Assembly: GCF_046614695.1 (NCBI RefSeq)
Contig: NZ_JBKKHQ010000026.1
Span: 62,001 to 126,000 of the forward strand
Source: Pokkaliibacter sp046614695
Lineage (GTDB): Bacteria > Pseudomonadota > Gammaproteobacteria > Pseudomonadales > Balneatricaceae
Direction: 5' to 3'
Length of the DNA: 64,000 nt
The notes under the pieces are model-generated. The model saw only the letters and a list, made by a program, of their open reading frames with translations. It was not told where the DNA came from and did no database searches. Positions 5,975-15,127 of the stretch are shown in pieces; the first letter of the stretch is position 1, and each line of letters begins with the position of its first letter. Position numbers and translations under genes: made by a program.

Positions 5975-8314
5975 ATGCACGGTATGGACAGATCACCGTT
6001 TCGGCTCAGTCTTAACCTTGGCGCTGCGGCGCCGGTCAATAACGATGTGGAAGCCGCGCGCGGCCCTCTGCAAGGCGCGCAGCTGGAACCCACCCAGCCC
6101 GTCAGCGGTCGCGACGCCCAAGCCGCTAACGCCACTCCCTCGCCCCGTCAGAATGCCAGCCTGCTCTCCGGCACGCTGGAGCGCTTATCCGGTCTTGGCA
6201 GCTATCTGCCTAACCCGATGAACCTGATTCGCGGGCGCGAACAGAACAACGGCATGCTCCCCAGCCATCGTCAGGACATTGAGCTACAGAACAATCCGCA
6301 GCATCGCCTGCCTGAGGACAATCATTCCCGACGCGCTCAGGATGAGGAAATGGGCCTGCTCAACAGTGAGCACATGGACCCCTATTCCCGTAAGGAAAAC
6401 GAGCTCAGCAAAGAGGTGAAGGAAGTCCTGGCCGACACCTTCAACTGGCAAAAAGCCGGCAAGAAGGCTTCCGTCGCGCTGGCTCGCGGCGCGGCTGCCG
6501 GTGCAACGATTTACGGCTCCTACTCGCTGGTCGACTACATGATCCAGTCCAAGGTCCCCGCGGAGCAGCAGGCCCTGTCCCGTGGTTTTATCGCCATGGG
6601 GATGCTGGTACCGGTCTATCAGGAAAGTAAGGAACTGGTGAACGGCCTGCGAGAGGCCATGACCTCCGAGTCCAAACTGTCTTATGCCGAAGCACTGGAG
6701 AAAACCCACCTGCGCCGCAAGGCGGAGAGTGCTGAGATTCTTAAAACCATGCCTCGGGATATTCAGGATGCCTGCGACAAGATCGATCTGGCCCTGCAGC
6801 AGGCCTTTGCGGCCGCCCGTCGTGGTGACAAGGTCAAGTTCGCGCTGATTCGCGGCATGATGCACTGGCGCAAGGACTTCATGCTCGGCCGCCCGCTCAA
6901 AACCAAAGAAGTCGAGCCACTGAAAACCCCTCAGGGCCGTGAGAATCTGATGCGCGACATGGAACAAAGCATGCGCCTCTACAAGATGCCCCTGAAAGAC
7001 AAACTCAGTGGCTTTGCCCTCGGCGTCGGTGTCCGCTCACTTGAACATGAAATTCCGGATCACCTGCGCGCGCCTGCCGACTTTGATGTCGCCAAGCTGG
7101 ACCTTGAGGATAACTGGCACCAGTGGAACAAGGTGCCGAAGGTTCTCAAGCAGATGATGTTGATGGCGGGTCTGCCCGGTACGGGTAAGACTCATTTTGT
7201 TGAGACCGTGCTGCCCAGGCTATTGAAGCTGCCGGTGGCTGGTCTGATCATGCCGGACAAACAGGCCGGTGGCGTGAACTCCATGATGGCCAAGGAATGG
7301 TCAGCGCTGGAGCAAGAAGAGTATGTCACCGCTGATACCGATGCGATGGGCAAGATTGGCCTCAAGCTGATTCGCGCCGGTTGCACCAACCCCATTCTGT
7401 TCCTCGATGAAGCCGATCTGGACGATATGGACGGTATCAAGCGCCTGACCGATCCAAGCCGTGATCATCTGGAAGCCACGGCGCTGGAAACCCTGATCAA
7501 CTTCGCCAATGTCACCATCATGCTGGGCGTTAACGCCCTCAAGAAAGCGCAGGGCGCACCTGAAGGCGACAGTCTGGGTGAGCTGGATGGCGGCGTGGAA
7601 GACCGTGTTGAGCTGGCCATTTTTGACGGTAGCGAAAGACAGTCGAAGTGGGAAAAAGCCATTGAGGCCTACCATGGCTGGGCGGGGCTTTACTGCCTGC
7701 CCATCAAAGGGGGCGAAGGTGCGATTCTTGATGAAGGCCAGCAAAACCGTATGCAGGATCTGTTCAAGCACTCCCTCCAGCATCTGGTCGATACTCACCA
7801 TGACAAAGCCAAGGTGCCTGGCTCACGTATGCAGGTGCCGGTCGCATCCGTCACCAACTACATTGCTTACCGCCTGATGAAGGAGCAAACCCTGGGCGGC
7901 GAGCCGATCACCCAGCAGGATGTGGATAACTACATCGACGACTTCTATGCCCCACGCATCAAGAACCGCAACGTACAATCCGCACCACCGACCGATGCCG
8001 AGCTGGCCGCTCGACGCTCACAACGCCAGTCGGTGGCGAGCAATGCCAGTACGCTGGAAGCGGTACGCCAGTTCTATATCAACGAGGCGGATGAGGAAGA
8101 CGAGGATGAAGATATTCCTTACGCCAGCAGCTCCAACTTCCGAAACGAGCGTCGACAAACACCCGAGGAGCAGCGTCACCAACAAATGCAGCAAAACGCG
8201 CTTGACCGTGCCAACCAGGCTTTTAATGATGCCATTGGCAGCGGTGACAGGGAGCAAATCGCGCAGGCTGAAGCACAGCTTAATAATGTGACCTACGGGA
8301 TCCAGTACCGCTAA
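5975..8314 (+). CDS. Large AAA+ ATPase, candidate T3SS effector (779 aa)
   Basis: Starts with a strong AGGAGG ribosome site 7 bases before the ATG. The first 130 or so residues are polar and probably unstructured, as in secreted effectors. Residues around 160-215 contain two Ala/Gly/Met-rich hydrophobic stretches that could insert in a membrane. An AAA+ module follows: Walker A G-L-P-G-T-G-K-T at 399-406, Walker B I-L-F-L-D-E-A-D at 474-481, a sensor-1-like M-L-G-V-N, and an E-D-R-V-E segment in the arginine-finger position. The C-terminal 130 residues are charged, with an E/D-rich patch. The chaperone gene directly upstream makes this its probable client. The ATPase domain is certain; the substrate, target and secretion are inference. 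Confidence 0.8.
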   Translation: MHGMDRSPFRLSLNLGAAAPVNNDVEAARGPLQGAQLEPTQPVSGRDAQAANATPSPRQNASLLSGTLERLSGLGSYLPNPMNLIRGREQNNGMLPSHRQDIELQNNPQHRLPEDNHSRRAQDEEMGLLNSEHMDPYSRKENELSKEVKEVLADTFNWQKAGKKASVALARGAAAGATIYGSYSLVDYMIQSKVPAEQQALSRGFIAMGMLVPVYQESKELVNGLREAMTSESKLSYAEALEKTHLRRKAESAEILKTMPRDIQDACDKIDLALQQAFAAARRGDKVKFALIRGMMHWRKDFMLGRPLKTKEVEPLKTPQGRENLMRDMEQSMRLYKMPLKDKLSGFALGVGVRSLEHEIPDHLRAPADFDVAKLDLEDNWHQWNKVPKVLKQMMLMAGLPGTGKTHFVETVLPRLLKLPVAGLIMPDKQAGGVNSMMAKEWSALEQEEYVTADTDAMGKIGLKLIRAGCTNPILFLDEADLDDMDGIKRLTDPSRDHLEATALETLINFANVTIMLGVNALKKAQGAPEGDSLGELDGGVEDRVELAIFDGSERQSKWEKAIEAYHGWAGLYCLPIKGGEGAILDEGQQNRMQDLFKHSLQHLVDTHHDKAKVPGSRMQVPVASVTNYIAYRLMKEQTLGGEPITQQDVDNYIDDFYAPRIKNRNVQSAPPTDAELAARRSQRQSVASNASTLEAVRQFYINEADEEDEDEDIPYASSSNFRNERRQTPEEQRHQQMQQNALDRANQAFNDAIGSGDREQIAQAEAQLNNVTYGIQYR

Positions 8315-8327
8315 TCCAGTACCGCTA
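8300..8327. repeat. 14-base tandem duplication spanning the AAA+ stop codon
   Basis: ATCCAGTACCGCTA occurs twice in direct succession; the TAA stop of the AAA+ gene is formed across the junction of the two units. Confidence 0.8.
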
Positions 8328-8335
8328 TAAGAGTA

Positions 8336-8370
8336 GCGTGGTGCGGTGTTATAACGCTGCACCACGCTTT
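8336..8370. terminator. Hairpin terminator between convergent genes
   Basis: GCGTGGTGC at 8336-8344 pairs with GCACCACGC at 8359-8367, followed by TTT. It lies after the AAA+ gene and overlaps the last codons of the convergent LysR gene. Confidence 0.6.
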
Positions 8371-9266
8371 ACTAACTGGCGCCACACTCTCGACACACTG
8401 GGTTTATCCACCAACGCACAGCGATAAAGCCGAATTTCCAGCGGCGCCTGCCATTGCTCTCCCCCGCATACCACCAGCTTGCCTTCAGCCAGTTCACGCT
8501 CAATACACAGCTCCGGAATCCAGGCCACACCCTGCCCTTTCAGCGCCATGCCTTTCAAACCTTCTGCCATCGCCGTTTCATACACGGTGCGAAGCCGCAG
8601 ACTGAGAGGATGATGCTTCATCATCATCCGTACCGTGCGGCCCAGAAAAGCACCGCGGGTATAGGACAGCAGCGGAATATCGTCCTGCGGCGGAGAATCC
8701 AGCGAGAAACGCGGTTGACCATCTGCCTGAGGCGCACATACGGGCAGCATGCGTGTATCGGCCAAATGCAGCGAAGGAAAGGTCGCGTTATCCAGCTGCA
8801 AGGTGGCGTAAGGGTCGTAATAGACCAGCATCACATCACACTCACCTTCGCGCAGGGCATGAATGGCGTCTTCCACATTCATCGCCACCAGACGCATGGA
8901 CAGCTCCTGCATCACATCGCTGAAATCGCTGACCCAATCGGGAAAGAAGGTAAAGGCCAGCGAGTGAGCGGCGGCGACTTCCAGCACCTGCGCCTCTCCG
9001 GGCTGTAAACCACGCACCTTGCCGACGGTATCGCGCAGCTGGGTCAGCACATTGCGCGCCGTTGCCACAAAAAGCTGACCTTCTGCGGTCAGCTCTACCG
9101 GCGTGGTTGAGCGGTTAACCAGCTGTACCCCGACGGCCTGTTCCAGCGCCCGGATACGGCGGCTAAACGCAGGCTGAGTGACGAAACGACGCTCTGCCGC
9201 CTGGGAGAAACTGTGGGTTTCCGCCAGCATCAGGAGGTCTTCCAGCCACTTGGTTTCGAGATCCAT
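8349..9266 (-). CDS. LysR-family regulator, HypT/YjiE-like
   Basis: Transcription factor of 305 residues with an N-terminal winged helix-turn-helix (S-F-S-Q-A-A-E-R-R-F-V-T-Q-P-A-F-S-R-R) and a LysR effector domain. The opening E-T-K-W-L-E-D-L and the phrase Q-P-A-F-S-R-R-I-R-A-L-E-Q-A-V-G-V resemble E. coli HypT (YjiE), a hypochlorite-responsive regulator. It is divergent from aspA with about 140 bases between the starts, the usual layout for a LysR gene and its target, so it may control aspartase. The specific inducer cannot be read from sequence. Confidence 0.85.
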   Translation of the reverse strand: MDLETKWLEDLLMLAETHSFSQAAERRFVTQPAFSRRIRALEQAVGVQLVNRSTTPVELTAEGQLFVATARNVLTQLRDTVGKVRGLQPGEAQVLEVAAAHSLAFTFFPDWVSDFSDVMQELSMRLVAMNVEDAIHALREGECDVMLVYYDPYATLQLDNATFPSLHLADTRMLPVCAPQADGQPRFSLDSPPQDDIPLLSYTRGAFLGRTVRMMMKHHPLSLRLRTVYETAMAEGLKGMALKGQGVAWIPELCIERELAEGKLVVCGGEQWQAPLEIRLYRCALVDKPSVSRVWRQLVKRGAAL

Positions 9267-9406
9267 ATCGCCTCCGGGATCGGTTTACATCTTCATATAT
9301 TAGATTATGCGCATATTGCATACAGCAGTGAGTAATAGCATTGGTCAAACTTTCGGCCGCCACTCACAATAGGCGCCATTCAGCAGCAGTTGCTGCGCAA
9401 AGTGCG

Positions 9407-10861
9407 ATGAACGCCATCATGACTCCCAGCGCCATTCTCCAGTCCGATATTCTGGCCGCTCCCCACCGTCTCGAAAAAGACCTGCTTGGCCCTATGGCCG
9501 TCCCTGCTGATGCCTATTACGGCATTCAAACCCAGCGTGCGCTGGAAAACTTCCGCCTGACCGGCGTACCTCTCAGCCACTTTCCCAAGCTGGTGATTGG
9601 TCTTGCCATGGTCAAGAAGGCAGCCGCCGCAGCGAACCGGGATCAGGGCCAGATCAGCCTGGAGAAAAGCAGCGCCATCATGCTGGCCTGTGACCGCATC
9701 ATTGATGGCGAATTCCATGATCAGTTCGTCGTCGACATGATTCAGGGTGGTGCTGGCACCTCCACCAACATGAACGCCAACGAAGTCATTGCCAACGTGG
9801 CGCTGGAAGCCATGGGTCATGCCAAAGGTGCATACCAGTATCTGCACCCTAACAATGACGTCAACATGTCCCAGTCTACCAATGATGCCTACCCCACTGC
9901 GATTCGCGTGGGCCTGCAGCTGACTCACTCTGAGCTGGTAGACAGTCTGGCACTGCTGAAAGATGCCTTTGCCCACAAAAGCGAAGAGTTCAGCGATGTC
10001 ATCAAGATGGGCCGCACCCAGTTACAGGATGCTGTCCCCATGACACTGGGTCAGGAATTCAAAGCCTTCGCCAGCACCCTGGCTGAGGACATCGACCGTA
10101 TCGGCGGCCTCTTTAGCTTGCTGCGCGAAGTTAACCTTGGTGGTACGGCCATTGGCACTGGCATCAACGCTGAACCCGGTTATGCCGAGCTGGCGGTGGA
10201 TCACCTGTCCAAAGTCTGCGGTCATCCCATGACCCTGGCGACAGACCTGATCGAAGCGACCTCCGACATGGGTGCATTCGTTCTGTTCTCCGGTATGACC
10301 AAGCGTCTGGCGGTGAAACTGTCGAAGATCTGTAATGACCTGCGCCTGCTGTCCAGTGGTCCGCGTACCGGCCTGAACGAGATCAACCTGCCTGCCCAGC
10401 AGCCTGGTTCTTCCATTATGCCCGGCAAGGTGAACCCGGTGATTCCTGAGGCGGTGAACCAGGTGGCCTACCAGGTCATCGGTAACGATCTGGCCATCAC
10501 CATGGCGGCCGAAGCCGGTCAGCTGCAGCTGAACGTGATGGAGCCGCTGATTACCTACAAGATTCTGGATTCCATGCGCTTGCTGCGTCGTGCCATGGAT
10601 ATGCTGCGCGAGCGCTGCGTGGAGGGCATCACTGCCAACCGCGAGCACTGTAAAGCCATGGTGGATAACTCCATCGGCCTGATCACCGCGCTGAACCCTT
10701 ATATCGGTTACGAAAACTCGACCCGTATCGCCAAGGAAGCCCTGATATCTGGTCGCGGTGTTCTGGAGCTGGTACGTGAAGAGGGGCTACTGGATGAAGG
10801 CCTGCTGGCTGAGATTCTGCGCCCTGAGAACATGGTGAATCCTCGCCCGATTCGCCGCTGA
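9407..10861 (+). CDS. aspA: Aspartate ammonia-lyase (aspartase)
   Basis: Cytosolic homotetrameric lyase converting L-aspartate to fumarate and ammonia. At 484 residues from the chosen ATG it is close to the E. coli length of 478. Diagnostic features are P-A-D-A-Y-Y-G-I-Q-T near the N-terminus, Q-G-G-A-G-T-S-T-N-M-N, M-G-R-T-Q-L-Q-D-A-V-P-M-T-L-G-Q and the mobile catalytic loop G-S-S-I-M-P-G-K-V-N-P at 334-344. The V-P-M-T-L-G-Q-E form points to aspartase rather than class II fumarase. Starts at 9341 and 9419 are also in frame; no ribosome site decides the matter. Confidence 0.92.
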   Translation: MNAIMTPSAILQSDILAAPHRLEKDLLGPMAVPADAYYGIQTQRALENFRLTGVPLSHFPKLVIGLAMVKKAAAAANRDQGQISLEKSSAIMLACDRIIDGEFHDQFVVDMIQGGAGTSTNMNANEVIANVALEAMGHAKGAYQYLHPNNDVNMSQSTNDAYPTAIRVGLQLTHSELVDSLALLKDAFAHKSEEFSDVIKMGRTQLQDAVPMTLGQEFKAFASTLAEDIDRIGGLFSLLREVNLGGTAIGTGINAEPGYAELAVDHLSKVCGHPMTLATDLIEATSDMGAFVLFSGMTKRLAVKLSKICNDLRLLSSGPRTGLNEINLPAQQPGSSIMPGKVNPVIPEAVNQVAYQVIGNDLAITMAAEAGQLQLNVMEPLITYKILDSMRLLRRAMDMLRERCVEGITANREHCKAMVDNSIGLITALNPYIGYENSTRIAKEALISGRGVLELVREEGLLDEGLLAEILRPENMVNPRPIRR

Positions 10862-10964
10862 ATTCGATAGCTTCGGCTATCAATGGGGATGGCGATGACC
10901 CCTGATCTCGCTGGTTTCATAAGCGGATATGCCTTGTAATCGTTCGCGAGGCATATTTATTGAA

Positions 10965-11001
10965 AGCCCAGCTCCTACCTGTCGGAGCTGGGCATTTTTT
11001 T
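10965..11001 (+). terminator. Rho-independent terminator of aspA
   Basis: GCCCAGCTCC pairs with GGAGCTGGGC, followed by seven T. A second hairpin without a T run (ATATGCCT/AGGCATAT) lies just upstream at 10927-10955. Confidence 0.85.
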
Positions 11002-11041
11002 GCCTGTGTTTTACCTGTACCGGCCTGATCCGGCTTCAGTG

Positions 11042-11782
11042 TCAGCGTCCGCCCAGCACATCGATAAAACTGCCGGTGGTGTAACTGGACTTATCCGAGG
11101 CCAGCCAGAGAATGGCCTCTGCCACTTCATGGGCGGTGCCACCACGCTGCATCGGAATGGACGGTGCCAATCGCTGCACCCGGTCCGGTTCGCCACCTTC
11201 GGCATGAATGTCGGTCAGAATAAAGCCGGGACGCACGCCATTAACCCGAATGCCTTCATGAGCAACTTCCCGCGCCAGCCCCAGGGTCAGACTCTCCACC
11301 GCGCCTTTGGCCGCGGCGTAATCCACATACTCATTAGGCGCACCACTTTTCGCCGCCCCCGAGCTGACATTCACAATGGTGCCGCCCTGCCCACCATGAC
11401 GGTAAGCCATTCGCTGCACTGCTTCACGACAACACAGGAAGGTCGAGGTCGCGTTGGTGTTGAGCACCATCTGCCAGCGCTCAAGGGTGATTTCATCCAG
11501 GCGACACTGCATGCCGAGGCGTCCGGCATTATTGACCAGTACTGTCAGGGTGCCGCGACGGTCGACTTCGGCAAAGAGGTTTTCCACCTCGTTTTCCAGA
11601 CCCACATCCGCCTGACACACCCACGCCTCGCCACCGCCATGGCGAATCTCCTGACAGAGCGCTTCGGCAGCGGCATGGTTGACCCGATAATTGATGATGA
11701 CGCCATAGCCCTGACGGGCAGCAAGACGCGCAGTCGCCGCACCGATACCACGGCCAGCGCCAGTCACAAGCATGATTTTCAT
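11042..11782 (-). CDS. Short-chain dehydrogenase/reductase (SDR)
   Basis: Classical SDR of 246 residues: dinucleotide-binding T-G-A-G-R-G-I-G near residues 7-14, N-N-A-G at about 90, a catalytic Ser in V-N-V-S-S-G-A-A and the Y-x-x-x-K pair in Y-V-D-Y-A-A-A-K, then V-R-P-G-F-I-L-T-D. It should catalyse NAD(P)-dependent oxidation or reduction of a hydroxyl or keto group. It resembles the uncharacterised E. coli YgfF type. The diguanylate cyclase gene upstream on the same strand ends 32 bases before the start, so co-transcription is possible. Substrate unknown. Confidence 0.88.
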   Translation of the reverse strand: MKIMLVTGAGRGIGAATARLAARQGYGVIINYRVNHAAAEALCQEIRHGGGEAWVCQADVGLENEVENLFAEVDRRGTLTVLVNNAGRLGMQCRLDEITLERWQMVLNTNATSTFLCCREAVQRMAYRHGGQGGTIVNVSSGAAKSGAPNEYVDYAAAKGAVESLTLGLAREVAHEGIRVNGVRPGFILTDIHAEGGEPDRVQRLAPSIPMQRGGTAHEVAEAILWLASDKSSYTTGSFIDVLGGR

Positions 11783-11814
11783 GGAGAGAACCTCGTGAAA
11801 AGGGCATCACAAGG

Positions 11815-13440
11815 TTATACCGAGGAGACTTCCCCCTGGGAAGTGTGGATAACCCGATTACGCCCTTCGGCCTTGGCCTGATACAGCCCCCGATCCGCCT
11901 GACGAATCACTTCTTCGTTACCGACGCCGACACCGTTATGCACATGAACCCAGCCAATACTGGCGGTCATGGAGATCTGATTACCCTCGGCATCGCGCAA
12001 AGAGTTGATGGCAGCGATATCCTCACGGATGACTTCAATCAGCTCCCGCGCCTGCACCACCGACATCCCCGGCAGGATCAGAGCAAACTCTTCACCGCCA
12101 AAGCGCGCCGCCAGCCCGCCGGCACGACCCGCACGTTGCTTGAGCAGAGCGCCCACTGCTCGCAGACAGTCATCACCCACATCATGGCCATAACGGTCAT
12201 TCAGGCGTTTGAAGTGATCCAGATCGATCATCGCCAAAGCGAGCCCCGGACCCTTACCGGCGGTGCGTGCCAGCGTGGCCTCAAGGGTGTGATCAAAGAA
12301 ACGCCGGTTCGCCACACCCGTCAGGCCATCGCGCTGAGACAGGGTACGAAGCTCGCCATTGGCACGCTGCAGCGCCTGGGTCATATCAGCATACTGCTCC
12401 ACCAGACGGCAGATCGCATCCAGCTCGCGGAACAACACACGGGGTAACTTCACCGCTTTCTCATGGGTGAAGTGCATTGAGGAGAGGCCGGTAATCGCCA
12501 TTTGCAGCGGACGAAGAATCAATCCGCGTCCCATAAAGTAGAGGAAGATCAGTCCACACAGCATCACTGTCACCAGAATCAGGCTGGTGTTTTTCAGTTT
12601 GTCTGCATCCCGCTGCACTTCCTCAGCCACTTTTTGTGCGCGGTAGGCCGCATCGGTGGACAGCAGATTAGAGAGGCTGCGCTGCTTATCGAGAGCTTCG
12701 TCACGCAGCTGCTGGCTGACACGCTCCAGTGTTTGCTGATTTTTGATGGTACGGCCAATAGAGTTGAGCTTACGAAGGAAAGCCGTTTTCTGGTCGCTGG
12801 AGAACGTCATCCCGGCAATGCGATTGCTGAAGAGTTCGGTGCGAAGCTGCAGCTGGCTGAGTGATACGGCACCATCAAAAAGTGCATGCAGGCTGGCCTG
12901 ATAATCACCGAGCATCATCAGGGCATCAGCCTGCTGTTCCACGGGAAGAAAACGGGTAATCAGAACACGCAAACCTGTCAGGCTATCCACCAGCGGCGCC
13001 AGTTCACGGGTCAGATTACGCTGTTCCTCACGAATAGAGATGAGCTGGCGAATATCATTCAGAATTTCCTGCGTGCCGCCCGACAGGGGCGGCCCGACAT
13101 CCATGCCGAGCCCGGTGACCAGCACCTGGGCATCCAGACGGATCTCGCGTTCACGGTACGCATCCCTCGCCCAGTACACCTGACTGATAAAGGTGCCCAG
13201 TTGCTCAAGGCGCAGCGCCACCTGCTGATTTTTGACAATCCCCGGCAAATGCTCGGTGCGGGTTTCCAGCGACTTGCGCTCGATATCACTGAGCAGCCCC
13301 AGCGCATACCAGGACATCCCACCGAGCAGCAGCAGAATCACCAGCAGCAGCCAGCCGGATACCAGGGACAGGCGTGGATGCAGCTCAACCACTGAGAGCC
13401 ACCAGCGCTGGTAAAAACGGGGCTTGCTCGGCGTCGTCAT
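11815..13440 (-). CDS. Membrane diguanylate cyclase with periplasmic sensor region
   Basis: Makes cyclic di-GMP. A transmembrane helix near residues 26-50 is followed by a helical periplasmic region of about 240 residues, a second transmembrane helix near 290, a HAMP-like linker and a GGDEF domain with intact G-G-E-E-F at 448-452. The C-terminal domain shows D-G-L-T-G-V-A-N-R-R and D-L-D-H-F-K-R-L-N-D-R-Y-G-H-D. The helical periplasmic region recalls sensors that read the state of a binding protein, and the gene overlaps a periplasmic binding-protein gene by one base. No EAL domain. Confidence 0.9.
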   Translation of the reverse strand: MTTPSKPRFYQRWWLSVVELHPRLSLVSGWLLLVILLLLGGMSWYALGLLSDIERKSLETRTEHLPGIVKNQQVALRLEQLGTFISQVYWARDAYREREIRLDAQVLVTGLGMDVGPPLSGGTQEILNDIRQLISIREEQRNLTRELAPLVDSLTGLRVLITRFLPVEQQADALMMLGDYQASLHALFDGAVSLSQLQLRTELFSNRIAGMTFSSDQKTAFLRKLNSIGRTIKNQQTLERVSQQLRDEALDKQRSLSNLLSTDAAYRAQKVAEEVQRDADKLKNTSLILVTVMLCGLIFLYFMGRGLILRPLQMAITGLSSMHFTHEKAVKLPRVLFRELDAICRLVEQYADMTQALQRANGELRTLSQRDGLTGVANRRFFDHTLEATLARTAGKGPGLALAMIDLDHFKRLNDRYGHDVGDDCLRAVGALLKQRAGRAGGLAARFGGEEFALILPGMSVVQARELIEVIREDIAAINSLRDAEGNQISMTASIGWVHVHNGVGVGNEEVIRQADRGLYQAKAEGRNRVIHTSQGEVSSV

Positions 13441-14201
13441 CAGAAGGCACTGAATGGAAAGTAGCGACGGGAAACACGATCGTATTCACCATTGAGGCGA
13501 ATGGATTCGATCGCATTGTTCAGTTTATCCAGCAGTTCAGGGTGCAACTTGCTAACGGCAATATGCGCCGTGGCTTTGAGCGCCTGAGCGTCCGATGGCT
13601 CCGCCATAAAGTCATAACCCTGTCCCTGTGGTGATGTGAGAAAGCGTAGCAGACTCATGGCATCCCCCATCACCACATCGGCACGATTTTCACGCAGGGC
13701 GCTGTAGGCTTCCATCGGAGACGCCACCGCCAGCAGCGTGGCTTCAGGATAATGACGTTTGATGTATTGCTGCTGAATCGAGTTGCTGGCCGTCGCAATA
13801 CGCAGGTTCTTCAGCTCATCAGTTTTGGTATTGGAGAAACGGGCAGGGTCGCCAATAAAGGCAGAATAGGAACGGTAGTAACTCTGGGAAAACAGGGCAT
13901 GACGCTCGCGGTCACGGGTCTTGGCCATGCTGGCCATCACCAGATCCGCCTCACCTTTTTCCAATGCTGGCAACAGGTCATCCCAGGCTTTGGTGACAAA
14001 CTCACAGGGCGTCTGCATTTCTTCGCAGAGGGCGCGCGCGATTTCCACGTCAAACCCGGTCAGCTCTCCGCGTTCATTAAAGAAGTTGAACGGCGGGTCC
14101 TGACCTTCGGTCGCAATAATCAGCGTATCGGCCGCCAGCGCCTCGTCACTCATAAAGAAGACAAGACAGCCAAGCAGCAGGCATTGCAATGCGCGTCTCA
14201 A
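13440..14201 (-). CDS. Periplasmic amino-acid-type binding protein (SBP_bac_3)
   Basis: Family 3 solute-binding protein: after a signal peptide ending A-L-A-A-D come E-G-Q-D-P-P-F-N-F-F and G-E-L-T-G-F-D-V-E-I-A-R-A-L, then a two-lobed domain to the end. I chose a TTG start at 14201 because a GGGAG ribosome site sits before it and it gives a well-formed signal peptide. The ATG at 14261 adds 20 polar residues ahead of the signal. No permease or ATPase gene is nearby. The stop codon overlaps the ATG of the diguanylate cyclase, so this protein may act as a ligand sensor for that enzyme rather than in transport. Confidence 0.8.
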   Translation of the reverse strand: MRRALQCLLLGCLVFFMSDEALAADTLIIATEGQDPPFNFFNERGELTGFDVEIARALCEEMQTPCEFVTKAWDDLLPALEKGEADLVMASMAKTRDRERHALFSQSYYRSYSAFIGDPARFSNTKTDELKNLRIATASNSIQQQYIKRHYPEATLLAVASPMEAYSALRENRADVVMGDAMSLLRFLTSPQGQGYDFMAEPSDAQALKATAHIAVSKLHPELLDKLNNAIESIRLNGEYDRVSRRYFPFSAF

Positions 14202-14515
14202 GGACGTGATCTCCCTATACGTCTTTTCCTGTCGCCATCCTTTCGAAGAATGGCGGCACATAATATAGGCATGTTGCTCACTTTTCCATCAAACATCGAC
14301 GTAAAACGTGCTAATCGCGCCAAGCAATTACACTAACACTGGGCGCTATAGCACTCACTCGCGGCGAAGAGCCACGTTTTCCGTGCTTTTACTGGTCGTT
14401 GGCTTTTTAGTGGCCAAAAACCCCGACTTTGTTCACTCAATCTCGTCGATCCCTTAAACTATTGGGCCTTTTCCGTTGCTGCGCCCTGCTGGCGCCCACA
14501 ACCAGAGATACGACG
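14202..14515. other. Divergent intergenic region, sensor operon and mtnB
   Basis: About 310 bases between the binding-protein gene and mtnB. It must hold promoters in both directions. No riboswitch-like structure or small gene was recognised. Confidence 0.5.
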
Positions 14516-15127
14516 ATGACACCTTCAACGGCTGCTCAAGCGCTCATTGAGGCGGGGCGCTGGATCAATCAGCAAGGCTGGTGCCCTGCGACCGGCGGCA
14601 ACTTCTCTATTCGCCTTGGCGATGACCGCGCGCTGGTCACTCAGTCAGGCCGCCATAAGGGTCACCTGACCGAGCAGGACTTTATGCAGGTGGATCTGTT
14701 CGGCACTCCGCTGACAGAGGGCAAGCCCAGTGCCGAAACCCTGGTGCATACTGCGCTTTACCGTCTGGATGACACCATTGGAGCCGTGCTGCATACCCAC
14801 TCGGTGCCTTCGACAGTGCTGTCTCGTCTGACCGCCGATGACTGGCTGTCGCTGGAAGGCTTCGAGATGCAAAAGAGCCTTTCGGGCAACCAGACCCACG
14901 AAGAAAGCATTCGTCTGGCCATCGTCGATAACACCCAGGATATGACGGCTCTGGCCAACACTATCGAGCAGCGCTGGCACACCCAGCCGCTGTCCTGGGG
15001 CTTGCTGGTTCGCGGTCATGGCTTGTACGCCTGGGGTCGCGATAGTCAGGAAGCCACCCGCCATCTGGAAGGGCTGGAGTTTCTCTTCGCCTGCGAACTC
15101 GAAATGCGCCGTTTGGGAGCCCGTTAA
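14516..15127 (+). CDS. mtnB: Methylthioribulose-1-phosphate dehydratase
   Basis: Class II aldolase-fold enzyme of the methionine salvage pathway that dehydrates 5-methylthioribulose 1-phosphate. 203 residues from the ATG at 14516. Visible hallmarks are P-A-T-G-G-N-F-S-I-R near residue 25, a zinc-binding H-T-H in V-L-H-T-H-S-V-P-S-T, and the late R-G-H-G-L-Y-A-W-G. An in-frame ATG 87 bases upstream would add an atypical N-terminus. The stop overlaps the mtnC start by one base, and mtnD follows, so the three form an operon in pathway order. Confidence 0.93.
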   Translation: MTPSTAAQALIEAGRWINQQGWCPATGGNFSIRLGDDRALVTQSGRHKGHLTEQDFMQVDLFGTPLTEGKPSAETLVHTALYRLDDTIGAVLHTHSVPSTVLSRLTADDWLSLEGFEMQKSLSGNQTHEESIRLAIVDNTQDMTALANTIEQRWHTQPLSWGLLVRGHGLYAWGRDSQEATRHLEGLEFLFACELEMRRLGAR

